From NCBI GenBank assembly GCA_949752745.1, contig OX457027.1:12989556-13053555 (forward strand): 64,000 nt of DNA. The letters are read 5' to 3'. Of this stretch, positions 29,252 to 39,279 are shown in pieces. Position 1 is the first letter of the stretch; each line of letters starts with the position of its first letter. Under the pieces are notes generated by a model. The model saw only the letters and a list, made by a program, of their open reading frames with translations. It made no database searches and was not told the DNA's origin. The stretch is from Protula sp. h YS-2021 (lineage: Eukaryota; Annelida; Polychaeta; Sabellida; Serpulidae). The position numbers were made by a program, and so were the translations under genes.

Positions 29252-29276
29252 CTTGTTTCAGTGTCTTGTGGGGCTT

Positions 29277-29924
29277 TTACTGTGCTTCACTGACTTTAAG
29301 TACTCCACACTTGCCGCAGAAGTTGCTTGGTTCACACAACTTGCAATTATACTTGTGGCAGTGGCAATGATAATCCTCCACATATCCACAAGCACCGCAA
29401 TAGTCACAGGTAAGTCCAAGTTGATTTTGTACGTTCATGTTCTCCAACTGAACTTCAGCCAGCCTTTTCTTGGATAGCTTTGACACCTTCATCCGACCAT
29501 CCTTTTGCAGCTTGATGATCGTTTTCTTGTCATGGCATTCCTCACATGGTGATAGGGCTGAGTTGATGTTGTCCATCTCCTGAAGCAGTGTCTCCCATTC
29601 ACCATCATTCATGTTGATGTGATGTGTGTATTCTTTCCCTTCAAACCGTGACGTGCGCACAAAACTCACATAACGCATATCCAAGTATGAAATGACTTCA
29701 AGCCACTTCGTTTGCGTTAAGTACAGTTTGAAGCCAATGTCGCGTAAATTTTTCAAGCTTTGGCATACAATTTTCCACAAAGATGGTGAATAAGCACACC
29801 ATCTCTCTCCACGTGTGATGCGTAGAAATGGCCCATATTCTCCATGCTCCACAGTAATGGTTAAGTTAGCACTAATTTTAAAGCTGCTGCTGCGCTGCGT
29901 TGCGTTGCTTGTCTTGTTCTCCAT
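29277..29924 (-). CDS. PC4-like tandem protein with C-terminal zinc-binding region, 215 aa
   Basis: ATG at 29924 chosen because a TATA box lies at 30001-30009, which puts the longer reading upstream of the transcript. The N-terminal half holds two PC4-like half-repeats (LTITVEHGEYGPFLRITRG...PSLWKIVCQSLKNL, and YVSFVRTSRFEGKEY...INMNDGEWETLLQEMDNI), matching the cluster at 20.5-21.6 kb. The C-terminal part is Cys/His-rich (CEECHDK, CDYCGACGY, YHCHCHKYNC, CGKCG), probably two or more zinc sites. A nucleic-acid-binding regulator is likely (inference). Confidence 0.62.
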   Translation of the reverse strand: MENKTSNATQRSSSFKISANLTITVEHGEYGPFLRITRGERWCAYSPSLWKIVCQSLKNLRDIGFKLYLTQTKWLEVISYLDMRYVSFVRTSRFEGKEYTHHINMNDGEWETLLQEMDNINSALSPCEECHDKKTIIKLQKDGRMKVSKLSKKRLAEVQLENMNVQNQLGLTCDYCGACGYVEDYHCHCHKYNCKLCEPSNFCGKCGVLKVSEAQ

Positions 29925-30000
29925 GGCTGCTACAATGTACTGATGATGCACTCCCTCCAACTGTCTGCTGAGAAATGACTTCACTCTGCTGAGTTCACTC

Positions 30001-30009
30001 CCTTTTATA
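30001..30009 (-). promoter_or_regulatory. TATA box (TATAAAAGG) of the 215-aa gene
   Basis: Minus-strand TATAAAAGG, flanked by GCTGACTCAGCAG and CTCAGCAGAG words that also flank the other Polinton TATA boxes. It overlaps the 3' end of the upstream 170-aa gene. Confidence 0.6.
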
Positions 30010-30517
30010 CCCAACTATCTGCTGAGTCAGCTCCCTTTTCAAAGAACTTACAAACGTTTGAATTCACTTCAACTCGTCCATGGTTGAATCGGACAAGGTC
30101 TGATACATTATTTGGAACATCGTCATCATAATGTAGAATAATTCTAGTAGCTACAACTAACATGAGGTCAGTTGCCCAAATTGTATTCGCGTTGATAAAT
30201 GCTAAATCAATGTTGTAAGTTGATAGTAAATGTAGATCTTCACATTCACGTAGAAACGAGCGGACGAAACGATCTCTTGGAATGGTCTTTCCAACAGCTT
30301 CCCAATGCAGATGTAAATTCTTCACTTGCAGCATCCAATCCGATTCAAAAGCAGGAAGCTTTGAAAACACATAGTCAATATAGTTCACTTTGAAGACGTC
30401 ATCCATAGTCATACATCTGTCAAGAAGTAATGCCGACATTGTCAAGTCTTTTCTCGTCACACAATATCCACTTGTTGACTTGTTGACAGAATGTATTACT
30501 AGTTGACTAGTTGACAT
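30005..30517 (-). CDS. Polinton right-end protein of unknown function, 170 aa
   Basis: The ATG lies in the right copy of the subterminal inverted repeat, 12 bases after a TATAAAAG core, so either the transcript start is very close to the ATG or translation begins later (Met near residue 27). Mixed helical protein with TMDDVFKVNYIDYVFSKLP and DRFVRSFLRECEDLHLLS. No family recognised. The mirror copy at the left end keeps the first ~10 codons but not the gene. Confidence 0.55.
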   Translation of the reverse strand: MSTSQLVIHSVNKSTSGYCVTRKDLTMSALLLDRCMTMDDVFKVNYIDYVFSKLPAFESDWMLQVKNLHLHWEAVGKTIPRDRFVRSFLRECEDLHLLSTYNIDLAFINANTIWATDLMLVVATRIILHYDDDVPNNVSDLVRFNHGRVEVNSNVCKFFEKGADSADSWV

Positions 30518-30720
30518 GTTTCACTCATGCTTTTATACTACTTCCATGTAATCAAAATATGGTGTGTAACTTTGTTAAAAAATTGCTGACTCAGCAGAAT
30601 TTTACTTGTGTATATGAATGTCTCACTTACAGTTGTACAGCTGTTATACAGCAGAGACATCTAGCGGTGAAGTTAACTGACGGTGAAGTTAAATGGTCTG
30701 CCAAAATGGTATTCATCCGC
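30484..30720. repeat. Subterminal inverted repeat, right copy
   Basis: Reverse complement of 16072-16350. Includes a TATAAAAG word (30529-30537), a TGACTCAGCAG AP-1-like site and CTAGCGGTGAAGTTAAC. It puts equivalent promoters facing inward at both ends of the element. Confidence 0.85.
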
Positions 30721-30744
30721 GAAGAAGCACTGTAATGGCGGTAA

Positions 30745-30845
30745 AAATGCATACAGCCAGCTGTGCAAATAGCCTATGACTACTTTATAACAAAACTTTA
30801 CATAAAACTGAATCAAATGGTGAAATTTTCATATAAATCGACCAA
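30745..30845. repeat. ~100-bp dispersed repeat inside the Polinton
   Basis: ACAGCCAGCTGTGCAAATAGCC...GAATCAAATGGTGAAATTTTCAT... matches two copies outside the element at about 38036-38135 and 38174-38275. Confidence 0.75.
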
Positions 30846-31132
30846 GTATAACGAAAGGTATTGTTTTACAAAGTTTCAATTAAGCAAATAACCAAAGTTT
30901 GTTTACAAAGTTTGTTTACAAAGTTCACTTTTTATTTATAAAGTTTCAATAAACACTTACCGAAATAGTTGTCACTGGATGCCATCCCTTGATCTGATGT
31001 GATCCAATTGTAGTTCTACAAATTGTACTTCCTTGCTCCACTCACCGAAATGACTGTCACTGCTGTATGCTCATCCCTTATATACCCCTCTGATGGAACT
31101 GAAGCTGACTTGACAGAATGTTGCTCGCCTAG
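30846..31132 (-). promoter_or_regulatory. Right-end leader with TATA box and possible short spliced exon
   Basis: Minus strand: GTATATAAGG at about 31078-31086, then a TTTCGGTGAG donor-like site near 31045 and, further on, an ATG reading MASSDNYFG that ends in a GTAAGTG donor near 30958. No matching full ORF follows directly. A spliced leader to a downstream gene is possible. Confidence 0.35.
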
Positions 31133-31326
31133 GGGGGGGGGGGGGGGGGGGGGGTCGAAAAAATGAAAAATGTTCAGAATCGTCTGAAACGGATAAATAT
31201 GCAAAAATCACAATTTCGAGGGGGGGGGGGGGGGGGGGGTGTCGAAAAATGAAAAATGTTCAGAATCGTCTGAAACGGATAAATATGCAAAAATCACAAT
31301 CTCGAGGGGGGGGGGGGGGGGGGGGG
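31133..31326. repeat. Poly-G minisatellite inside the right Polinton end
   Basis: Three long G tracts separated by a 70-base unit (TCGAAAAAATGAAAAATGTTC ... CAAAAATCACAATCTCGAG type), two full copies. Position mirrors the poly-C array at 15323-15546. Confidence 0.85.
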
Positions 31327-31329
31327 TCT

Positions 31330-31698
31330 GTTGCCATGGTTACACTGATTGACAGGTCGGGTTCATTGGCTTCATGTTGATTGACTCGGCCAAACCACTT
31401 TCGCTCCAGACAGCATCATCTCAGTATGACGCCATGATGACGTCACAGATGGTCGCGCCTATCCTAACGCTTATCATGACTTCCGGTCCAGACATGATGA
31501 CGTCACTTCCCGTCCAGACATGATGACGTCACTTCCGGTCCAGACATGATGACGTCACTTCCGGTCTAGACAGCACTTCCGGTCCAGACGCTATGACGTC
31601 ACTTCCAGACATGATGACGTCATTTCCAGACAGTATGACGTCATTTCCAGACAGTATGACGTCACAAAGTGACCCAGAACCCTTATTATCACACTACT
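31330..31698. repeat. Polinton right terminal inverted repeat (369 bp)
   Basis: Reverse complement of 14942-15310, including eight TGACGTCA words and the ACTTCCGGTCCAGACATGAT array. Ends CCTTATTATCACACTACT, immediately followed by the CGTATA target duplication. Confidence 0.93.
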
Positions 31699-31704
31699 CG
31701 TATA

Positions 31705-32156
31705 TTAGACCTTTAAAATGTGGGGTCTGTGATGTCCTAGTTGCATTTAGGATAAATGCCGTGTGTCACTGCTCACATCTTAAATAAATTCAAAGTATAG
31801 CCTGACGAACAGGTTAATTCTGAGGATCCCACCTTTAAATTGTGTTTACAGATCACTTCAGCCTGTTGCGTCATCAAAACGCAAAGTGTACGATCACAAA
31901 ACGCTGCCAAGTGATTGGTTCAGAACAGTGGTATATAAACAGAATGCACGTTGCAGTTGCGAAATGAAAGTTGAAATATTAAGAACGATAAAATAATCTG
32001 TTTAAGCTGCCGATCAAAACATATTGAAAGAAATTTTGAACAGTATTTTCTTAGACAATTTTCAAGGGATAACTTGAAATTGGATCGTGATAAATTGAAC
32101 AACAATATTTGATCAGAATTCCAGAAAATTATTAGTCATCCCAGATTTGAGGGAAA
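31705..32156. promoter_or_regulatory. Possible TATA promoter upstream of the 187-aa ORF
   Basis: TATATAAAC at 31932-31940, about 220 bases before the ATG at 32157. The rest is unremarkable host flank. Confidence 0.35.
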
Positions 32157-32720
32157 ATGGAAGAAAATTGTTCTATGAGTACACAGAGAAGGCTGAGAAA
32201 AACAAGAAGAGGAAAGAAAAGGAAGTCTCAAAGCGGTAAAGATTTGTTATCTGGTGAGAACATAAAAGAATATCCTGTATTCACTTGTATGTTCTGTTGC
32301 GCAAAAATGGACGAACGAGAAACAGAAAATCCACATGGCAACGGGCAAAACATTCCTCGGGTTTGCCCACAGTGCGATGCACTTTTTCCGCGAACAGATT
32401 CTTCCGAAAAATTACACACAATGCCGAAAACCGATGAACAATCACTACAACGTGCTACCGAGATTTCCCCGTTGCTGGATTCATTATATGATGTTTCACT
32501 TCCAAAGAAAATACGATCCAGTTATTGTTATGAAGAGCATGTTGCGGACTCTTTTGATCAGGATTCTATACTGGATTCTACGCAGTGCGACGCGTGGGAA
32601 ACTTTCTTAAATGACGAGAGTGAGTTCGAGTCATTTCTCAAATCTCAGTTTGAAATTGACTATTCAGTGTATGAAGGAAAAATGTCTAATGATTTGTTTG
32701 TGTCTTGTATGAAATCTTAG
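32157..32720 (+). CDS. Unknown protein with a CxxCC / CPxC zinc-like motif, 187 aa
   Basis: Single open frame. Basic N-terminus (RRLRKTRRGKKRKSQSG), then TCMFCCAKMDERE and VCPQCDALF, which could form one zinc site, followed by an acidic Ser-rich C-terminus (DSFDQDSILDSTQCDAWETF). Composition changes smoothly and there is a TATA box upstream, which favours a real gene. No family recognised. It lies 450 bases outside the Polinton and could be a host stress-type gene. Confidence 0.5.
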   Translation: MEENCSMSTQRRLRKTRRGKKRKSQSGKDLLSGENIKEYPVFTCMFCCAKMDERETENPHGNGQNIPRVCPQCDALFPRTDSSEKLHTMPKTDEQSLQRATEISPLLDSLYDVSLPKKIRSSYCYEEHVADSFDQDSILDSTQCDAWETFLNDESEFESFLKSQFEIDYSVYEGKMSNDLFVSCMKS

Positions 32721-32837
32721 CAGTTACCATACACGTCTCGTCTTGGAAAAAAAAACAACACACAGAACGAGTAGGAGTAATGTATAAGAATTGGTTAAAG
32801 CCATCTTGGTATAAACCAAAAGAGGAAAACTGCCAGT

Positions 32838-33017
32838 ATGTCCGCGGATGTTAATACCTGCCAGTTAAGGTGTTGCAAGTGTCATGACAGAAATGTACAA
32901 AATGAAGAGCAGTGTCAGTGTTTACAGAAGAGAACTACAGCGCTTACTGGCGGGCAGAGACCAGATGAGAGATTAATGTTTGAGTGTTGCTTCATGTGTA
33001 GTAAACTCGCAAATTAA
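32838..33017 (+). CDS. Small Cys-rich ORF, 59 aa
   Basis: ATG at 32838, stop at 33017. Nine cysteines in 59 residues (LRCCKCHDR, QCQCLQKR, FECCFMCSKLAN). The closing CCFMCSK resembles CMFCCAK of the 187-aa ORF just upstream, so the two may be related or be pieces of one spliced gene. Function unknown. Confidence 0.35.
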   Translation: MSADVNTCQLRCCKCHDRNVQNEEQCQCLQKRTTALTGGQRPDERLMFECCFMCSKLAN

Positions 33018-35590
33018 AAAAATGGAATTGTTAAGTACAAAACAACTTGTCACATAAAAGTTCAACCATTTGTAAAATGCAAACACACATGCAGTTTGTA
33101 TATTTAATCTTGTTACAGCCCACATTGTGGTGTTTTTTGCTGCTGATATCGCCACACCCTGAAACAAGTTTCAGATATTCAGGAATGTGGACCAAGGTAA
33201 TTGGGAAGCAAACAAATAATAATTAATGGAGTAAAAAATGAATAAATAAAAAAATAAAAGCCTGTTCCTGGTAACAATGCATTATTTCATTGTAAAATTG
33301 TTCATATCTATTTCAGTGTGCTGCGAAGCAATTCCGCAGGGAAACCTCTATTTGAATGTAACATTTGCAATGTTTTAGTTTGTAAATGTGTAATGTTTAT
33401 ATGTTTAGTTTCTTAGCCTTGCAAGTGACTGAGGGAAGCAGGGAAGCAAATTTGTGCAGCATGCTTACCTGATCCGAGTCAGGGGGCAGGTACATATCCG
33501 AAAATATTTTCTTTTTGTTTGCACAAGCTTTATAAGTTATATTTTTAAGGTTGGACACAATAAAAGGAGGAGAATTTTATTCAACAATGCTTGGCAAAAA
33601 TTAGAAGAGTTGCCTTTTTTATTAACAATTGTAAGGCAGTTTCAATATAAAACGTGTCAAATGATAAGGTGAATAAAAGATTTTTCAATAGTTTGTGGTT
33701 AGCCGGTGTGTAAGATTAACTGCTGCGCGATTCACCTGTTTAGTCTGCATATTAAAACAGTCCCACGATTATGTGGTAAAATCCTCACAGGTGGAGATAA
33801 TATACTGACCTTTACTGGCACCCCATTTCTTGGTGAGTTGGAGAAAAAGACAAGATGAAATACATACTGTGAAAAAAGTGGCTTGAACTGCATGGGTGAC
33901 TGTTTGTTTCAGACTGACACATGATGCCCAGTGTGCCAGTTCCCCATGTGGATAACTGAATAAGACAGGTGCCTTACTCCCTACACCTTCAACCTGTTAT
34001 ATGAGGAATGTTCATTCATGTCATAAAGACACACTGAGACGTACTGGAGATCACGATATTTTATGGTTAAAACAAATGTAATTTTGTGAACTTCCTTCCT
34101 TTTTAAAAGAAAAAAAAACTTTACAATATCTGAGTTGTGCACTGTGGAAATTTTGGGGCATTTTTATTTATGTTTATTTCAGGTACAGGCTGTCGTCTCA
34201 ATGTTGCCTTGCTGTTCGATAGAATGTGGCAAACTGAGGCTTCAGAGACCGTGCAACTCACTGCTTGCAGGTGGTCAACATGGGACGCTTTTATTCTCAG
34301 TTCCAAGGCAACGCCGCTTTCCAAATGATGCGTCAGTTGTAATATATTTCTTAGTGTTTTTGGTTATACAGGAGGTAATGAACAGGCCAGAAAAAGAAAA
34401 TTAAAAAAAAATGCACTGTTATGATGAAATTTCATGCGTTTCTGTGTATTTCTGCTACCCTGGTGTGATATTTATATTAAGCACTGGTAAAAACACCGCT
34501 CTGGTTCTTGTTTAGCCATTGGTGACGGTAATAACAGACATGGAAATGTAATTTGCCAGATTAAAACAGCTCACATTGTTAGCAAATGAGGCTTATCATC
34601 GGCTGAAAGAAAAAGGTCATTTTTGTTGTGTACATTTATATCATGCAAGCTTGAAGGTAAACAAAATATGCCTGGTGTTATTTTGAAGCATTTGGAGTAT
34701 AAAACTGCGGTTATCGTTATCAATATCAAACTCGTTGGTGTTTTGACCGGTTCTGCACAACCAGGATTAACTGGCCCACTTGGGCCAGTTTTACAAAATT
34801 GAATGGAACTTTTGTACTAACCATTATACACGCATGCATGCATGGAAGAAAGTTGAGTTTTGTCATGCGAGGGTAACTGTTGTCACCCAACAGTACCGTA
34901 GCTTGGGTGCATTTTATGTGAAAAGTTTGCGAATTGATAATTTAAAAGTGAAAAAGAATAAAAGAAGTCGCTTTATTTTTTTCTTTTTTTTTTTTGTTCC
35001 TGGACCTGACTAGTTCAAGAGGGGCATATTGTTTTTGACTTGACCGCCTGCCAGTCCATGCGTGACGCTTTTCTTGTGAACAGGATTTTGAGGAAATTTG
35101 GTATGAGTATTCTTGTAGGCCGCCTCCCGGATTTATTGCATTTTGGTGACCTTCAGTAGTCATTCAAGGTCATGGCAGGACTTTTAAATGTTTACTTTCA
35201 GCACTGTCGTAAGGGTAAGTCCTGTGAACACGATGTTTGATGCATGTGGGGTTGAGTGTTTTGGAAGATGACCTCTCGCACTGTTTAGATTTTGGTGAGA
35301 CCTGTAGGCAAGGTTATATTTTGATGAAAGTGACTTTGAACTTGTAATTGTCGTTTATCGTTAATGCAGCGTTATAATTACAAGCTTCTCCCAGAGTTGA
35401 TTTGATATTTCACTGATGTATCAAGTGGTAAGGGCACTAGCACTGCTTACCTTTTACAAAGCATCTAACCTCACCTCAAAAGCCAAGTTCAATGCTGCAA
35501 AAAAGTCTTACGTGCCATTGAGTAGGTGGGTAGGGTTCGAATCTCACTTCGTCGGGCTGTTCTTATCACCTGTAGAGGGTCATCCGTCGT
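33018..35590. other. No supported gene
   Basis: Mostly unique AT-rich DNA. Several TTTCAG-like acceptor words (near 33318 and 34181) precede short open stretches, but no conserved peptide can be read. Short frames below 90 codons are not supported. Confidence 0.45.
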
Positions 35591-37069
35591 CTGTGTATTT
35601 ACATGTGTACGTATGTAAATTTTTACTTAGTAAAAGTGACCTTTTTGGCCATCCACCGAAAATTGGCCAAATGGGGGGCATCTAAAATTTTTTCGTTGCC
35701 AGTTTTCAAACCAACATTTTAGACCAGGTTCTTCAAATTTCGCACAAATGTTCACTAAGAAGGACTGTCTTGAAAAATTACTTTTTGGCGATCCATAAAA
35801 AATTGACCAATGGGAGGCATTAACAATTTTTTGGTTGCCAATTTTCGAAACATTTCTTCCACATTATTGTTCAGATTTTCTTTATAAGTTTGGACGACTG
35901 TTTTCTAGGTGGGCCTCTCTTGAAAAAAAAACCCTTTTTTTTGGTGGTCAACCAAAAATTGCCAAAATGGCGAGGGGGTTACTTTTTAAACTTAATGGTG
36001 GCTAAATTTCCAAGTGCTCCATCTCCCAGAATTTTGATTAGATTTCTTTTCAGTTTTGTACAAGTGTTCTCTTGATAGTTTTCCCTTGAAAATTTACTTT
36101 TTTGGCGATCCACCAAAAATTGGCCAAGTGGGGGGGGGGGGGGGGGGGGTTGTCGACGTCAAACTTGATCGATTTATTCTTTGGTTAGGTCGGACGGTTC
36201 TGTGAAGTTTTGACGCATGTCACGTGATAGGGCAGACGTCATAACGTAAAAATCTTACGTGCAAAATTTCATAGTCGCTAAATATCGGAGAAAGTTGAAA
36301 CTTAGTGGGGTTGTTGCTTGGTAGGTCCGAAAGATTCTATAAAAATTTTTCGGGAGTAGAACGACGTAAAATATGTTTATATTATGAGCAAGATTTGGGT
36401 ATTCCTTGGGTCAGTCGGACAGTTCATTCCACTTTTCACCCATGTCACGTGATTAGGGCAGCTGTATGACGTCATTACGTAAAAATCTTCTGTGCTTAAT
36501 GTCTCATCGGAGAAAGTTGAAATTTGGTGGGATTGTAGATCCGAATATTCTGTTTTCGCGAGTAGAACGAACGGCTATCACGTAACATGCCACTCAGTCA
36601 GGGGTCAGTGTCAGTTGTGGTGCATGATGAAGTCATGGAATGCTATTGTCGTATTTATAGGTCTCGGCAGGTCTAGGTATTAATTTTATTCGCCGCATAC
36701 TTGATTGGGTTGCCAAGGTTTTCCATATATGGGAACCATTTTGTATCGGTTAGCATTGTTTGCAGTACCTGGAAGCATTTTTCGCTATTAAAGTGGGTCA
36801 TCTGATATCTTGTGTTATGAGAAGCAGTTCACCATTATGGCATCGAAATGCCTCCCCCATTCTCCCGCCGAGGTGCACCATCTGATGCGCAGTTATGAAG
36901 AATGCCTTTCTTGTGCTTTTTGGGAGATGGGAATGTATGAAGACAAGGTAGTATATCATGCCTAAACTACACTGAGGGGACAGACCGTTACCTTGGGTAA
37001 AAGGGTAAGAGCTGCGTTTACGGTCGTACCTAAATTTAAATAGCTGGGGAGGGGATGGAGGGTGATAGT

Positions 37070-37070
37070 T

Positions 37071-37112
<42 letters not shown>

Positions 37113-37350
37113 AGACCACCTTCAAGACTTGGATAAAAAGATGTAAAGCAAGACCAGTTTGTCGTGATCCCTTTGAGATTCGGGTAAAAAGAAGTACGGT
37201 AAAACCTGCCTGTCTTGACCAACTTCCAGAACCGGATAAAAATGTAACGTACAGTAAAACTACTGTAGTGACCGACCTCAGACCTGGATAAGAAGGGCCT
37301 ACAGTAGAACCCGTTTTAGCGACCACCTTACAGACTCTGATAAAAAAGGC
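37070..37350. repeat. Poly-A tract and ~62-bp tandem repeat
   Basis: A ~38-base A run (37072-37109) followed by about four units of GACCACCTTCAAGACTTGGA type ending in GGATAAAAAG...CAGTAAAACC. Non-coding. Confidence 0.75.
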
Positions 37351-37769
37351 GTGCAGTAATATCAGTTTTGTTTAGTTTGAATTTTTTACAATGGTGATTT
37401 GGTTTGCAGAAATTAATATTTTATTTCAGTAATTTGAAAAAAAAGGATTTTTTTCTTTTTTTTAGGGGGGGGGGGGGGAGGTAATTATGTGTTTAGTCGG
37501 GAAGACGTTTGTTTTTGTTTACAAAAACAAGAAACTAAGTAGGTATCGATTGAAAGTGTAGTATAAGCCTGTACTCTTATGTTATGTGTGCATTTGCCGC
37601 TCTAGTTTTTTTTTGGCGCTCGGTCAAAAATTGGCCAAATTGGAGGCTTTTAAAAATTTTTGGTAGCCATTTTTTAGCAAAATACTTCTTCTTCTTTTGA
37701 TTATCTTCAAAAATTGCATAAATACTAACAATGTCACTAGGCCGTCCAAAGTTCTAAAATATCCAAAAT

Positions 37770-38030
37770 ATAGTTGAACAACATGTTGAACAACAGGTTG
37801 AACAACATGTTGAACAACGTGTTGAACATGTTGAACAACATGTTGAACTTATTGAACAACTTGTTAAACAATTTGTTGAACAACTTGTTGAAAAAACTTG
37901 TTGAACAACACCATGGCGTAATATGTTCCAAAAGTAATTCGAACACGTCTTTGAATGGGCTTGCCATTGGAACACTTGTTTGACTGGGGCTTGCCATTCG
38001 AACACATCTTTAAATGGGTGTTCTCCACAA
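37770..38030. repeat. Palindromic GTTGAACAACAT array plus GGCTTGCCATTCGAACAC repeat
   Basis: About ten 10-15-base units of TTGAACAACATG, each nearly self-complementary, followed by three units of CTTTGAATGGGCTTGCCATT. The same composite occurs at 61260-61560. The Asn/Leu-only open frame is an artefact. Confidence 0.85.
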
Positions 38031-38035
38031 AGTGC

Positions 38036-38280
38036 TTACAGCCACCTGTGCAAATAGCCTGTGTCCACTGTAAACAAGAAATAAAACTGGATCAAACGGT
38101 AAAATTTTCATTCAAATCGGTTGAACACGGTGACAGTTATCTACTTTTTTAAAAGTTACTAAAATAAACATTATGCTTACAGCCACTTGTGTAAATAGCC
38201 TGTGACTACTTTATGTCAAAACTAGACATAAAACTGAATCAAACGGTGAAATTTCCATTCAAATCGATTGAACATAGCTT
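38036..38280. repeat. Two tandem copies of the ~100-bp repeat found in the Polinton
   Basis: ACAGCCACCTGTGCAAATAGCC ... AAACGGTAAAATTTTCATTC (38036-38135) and a second copy at 38174-38275. A TGACGTCATTATGACGTCAC word follows at 38318-38337. Confidence 0.8.
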
Positions 38281-39279
38281 CATTGCCTTCATTGGCTTTT
38301 CATTGGTCACGTGACTGATGACGTCATTATGACGTCACTTCCTGTTTTAGTATGCCCAGTTCTGTCCTTCTGTTTGGATAGGACTTCTTTCAAATTTTGT
38401 ACGAATAATTACTTGGTAATTTTCTGTGGTCAGTTAAATACTTCTACTCCCACAATTTTGTTCGGATTTCTTTAAAATTTTCCACGCGTGTTTACTGGGC
38501 AGGCCTGTCTTTAAATGTTTTGCGATCCATGAAAAATAGGGGCATTTTAATTTTTTTTTGGTAGCAATTTTTCAAAAGGTTTTTTTTCTTCAACAATTTT
38601 GATCGAATTGCCTTCAAATTTTGCGTTAATGTTCACTAGGCTGGTCTCTCTTGAAAACTGCGTTTTTTCCACAAAAATGGAGGGCATTTGTCATTTGTTT
38701 GGTGCCAATTTTCAAAATACTTTGTCTCCCACAATTACATTAACATTACTTGGCGCTCCTACTTTCCTTTTTTGGCGATCGGCCAGAAATTGGCTAAATA
38801 GGGGGGGGGGGGGGGCATTTAAAAAGTTTAAAAGCCAATTTTCAAAGTGCATCGTCTTCCGTAATGTTGAATGCATTTCTTGAAAATTTTGTTCGAATTT
38901 TCAATGACCGGTTTTGAAATATGACTACTATTTTTTGGCGGCCAAACAAGCCTATTGGTACATGCTTCACTAGATCTCGGCACTTTTTTTTCCCCAAAAG
39001 TTAGCCAGTTGGCGGCATTTCAAATCTTTGTTTTACAAAATGCGTTGCCTGCATTTCGGGAATCAAGTTTTTCAAAATAGTTTTTCTGAAAGTAACATTC
39101 TTGTTTGGACATTTTACCGACGTTCCTGCGACAGTAAGTGGAATTCGCGATGCCACTTGTGCACCATTCAACACTTCAAAACTAACTGATGGTTCTGATC
39201 CAGTTAGAGCACAAATTGTTCACTGCACTGCACTGGACAATTTGATAAAACAACCGGGCGCGCCGGGTACAGACTGATT

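Larger units (their letters stand above)
14942..31698. mobile_element. Complete Maverick/Polinton transposon, 16,757 bp
   Basis: Ends are AGTAGTGTGATAATAAGG and its reverse complement, flanked by a perfect 6-bp duplication CGTATA (14936-14941 and 31699-31704). A 6-bp duplication is the hallmark of Polinton insertion. The element encodes the expected set: protein-primed DNA polymerase B, retroviral-type integrase, FtsK/HerA-type packaging ATPase, adenain-like protease, and double and single jelly-roll capsid proteins. All main genes are open and TIRs and TSD are intact, so the insertion is probably recent. Extra cargo includes PC4-like proteins and a NADAR enzyme. Confidence 0.97.
35600..39080. 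repeat. Decayed ~120-150-bp tandem repeat (GGCGATCCACCAAAAATTGG family)
   Basis: Repeating order of motifs: TTTTTGGCGATC(C/G)(A/G)CC, AAAATTGGCCAAATGG plus G tract, GGCATTTAAAA, GCCAATTTTCAAAATGC, TTCTCCCACAATTTTGATC, TTCAAATTTTG, TTCACTAGG. Interrupted by other repeats at 36.2-38.3 kb. Further islands of the same family occur at 50.05-50.41 kb, 54.84-55.44 kb and 63.46-63.70 kb. Confidence 0.8.

Noticed and set aside
32973..34404. Possible exons after TTTCAG words near 33318 and 34181
   Set aside because: No conserved peptide, no consistent donor and frame pairing; could be non-coding RNA but nothing supports it.
37737..38005. Asn/Leu- or Phe/Asn-rich ORFs
   Set aside because: Translation of the palindromic GTTGAACAACAT array.
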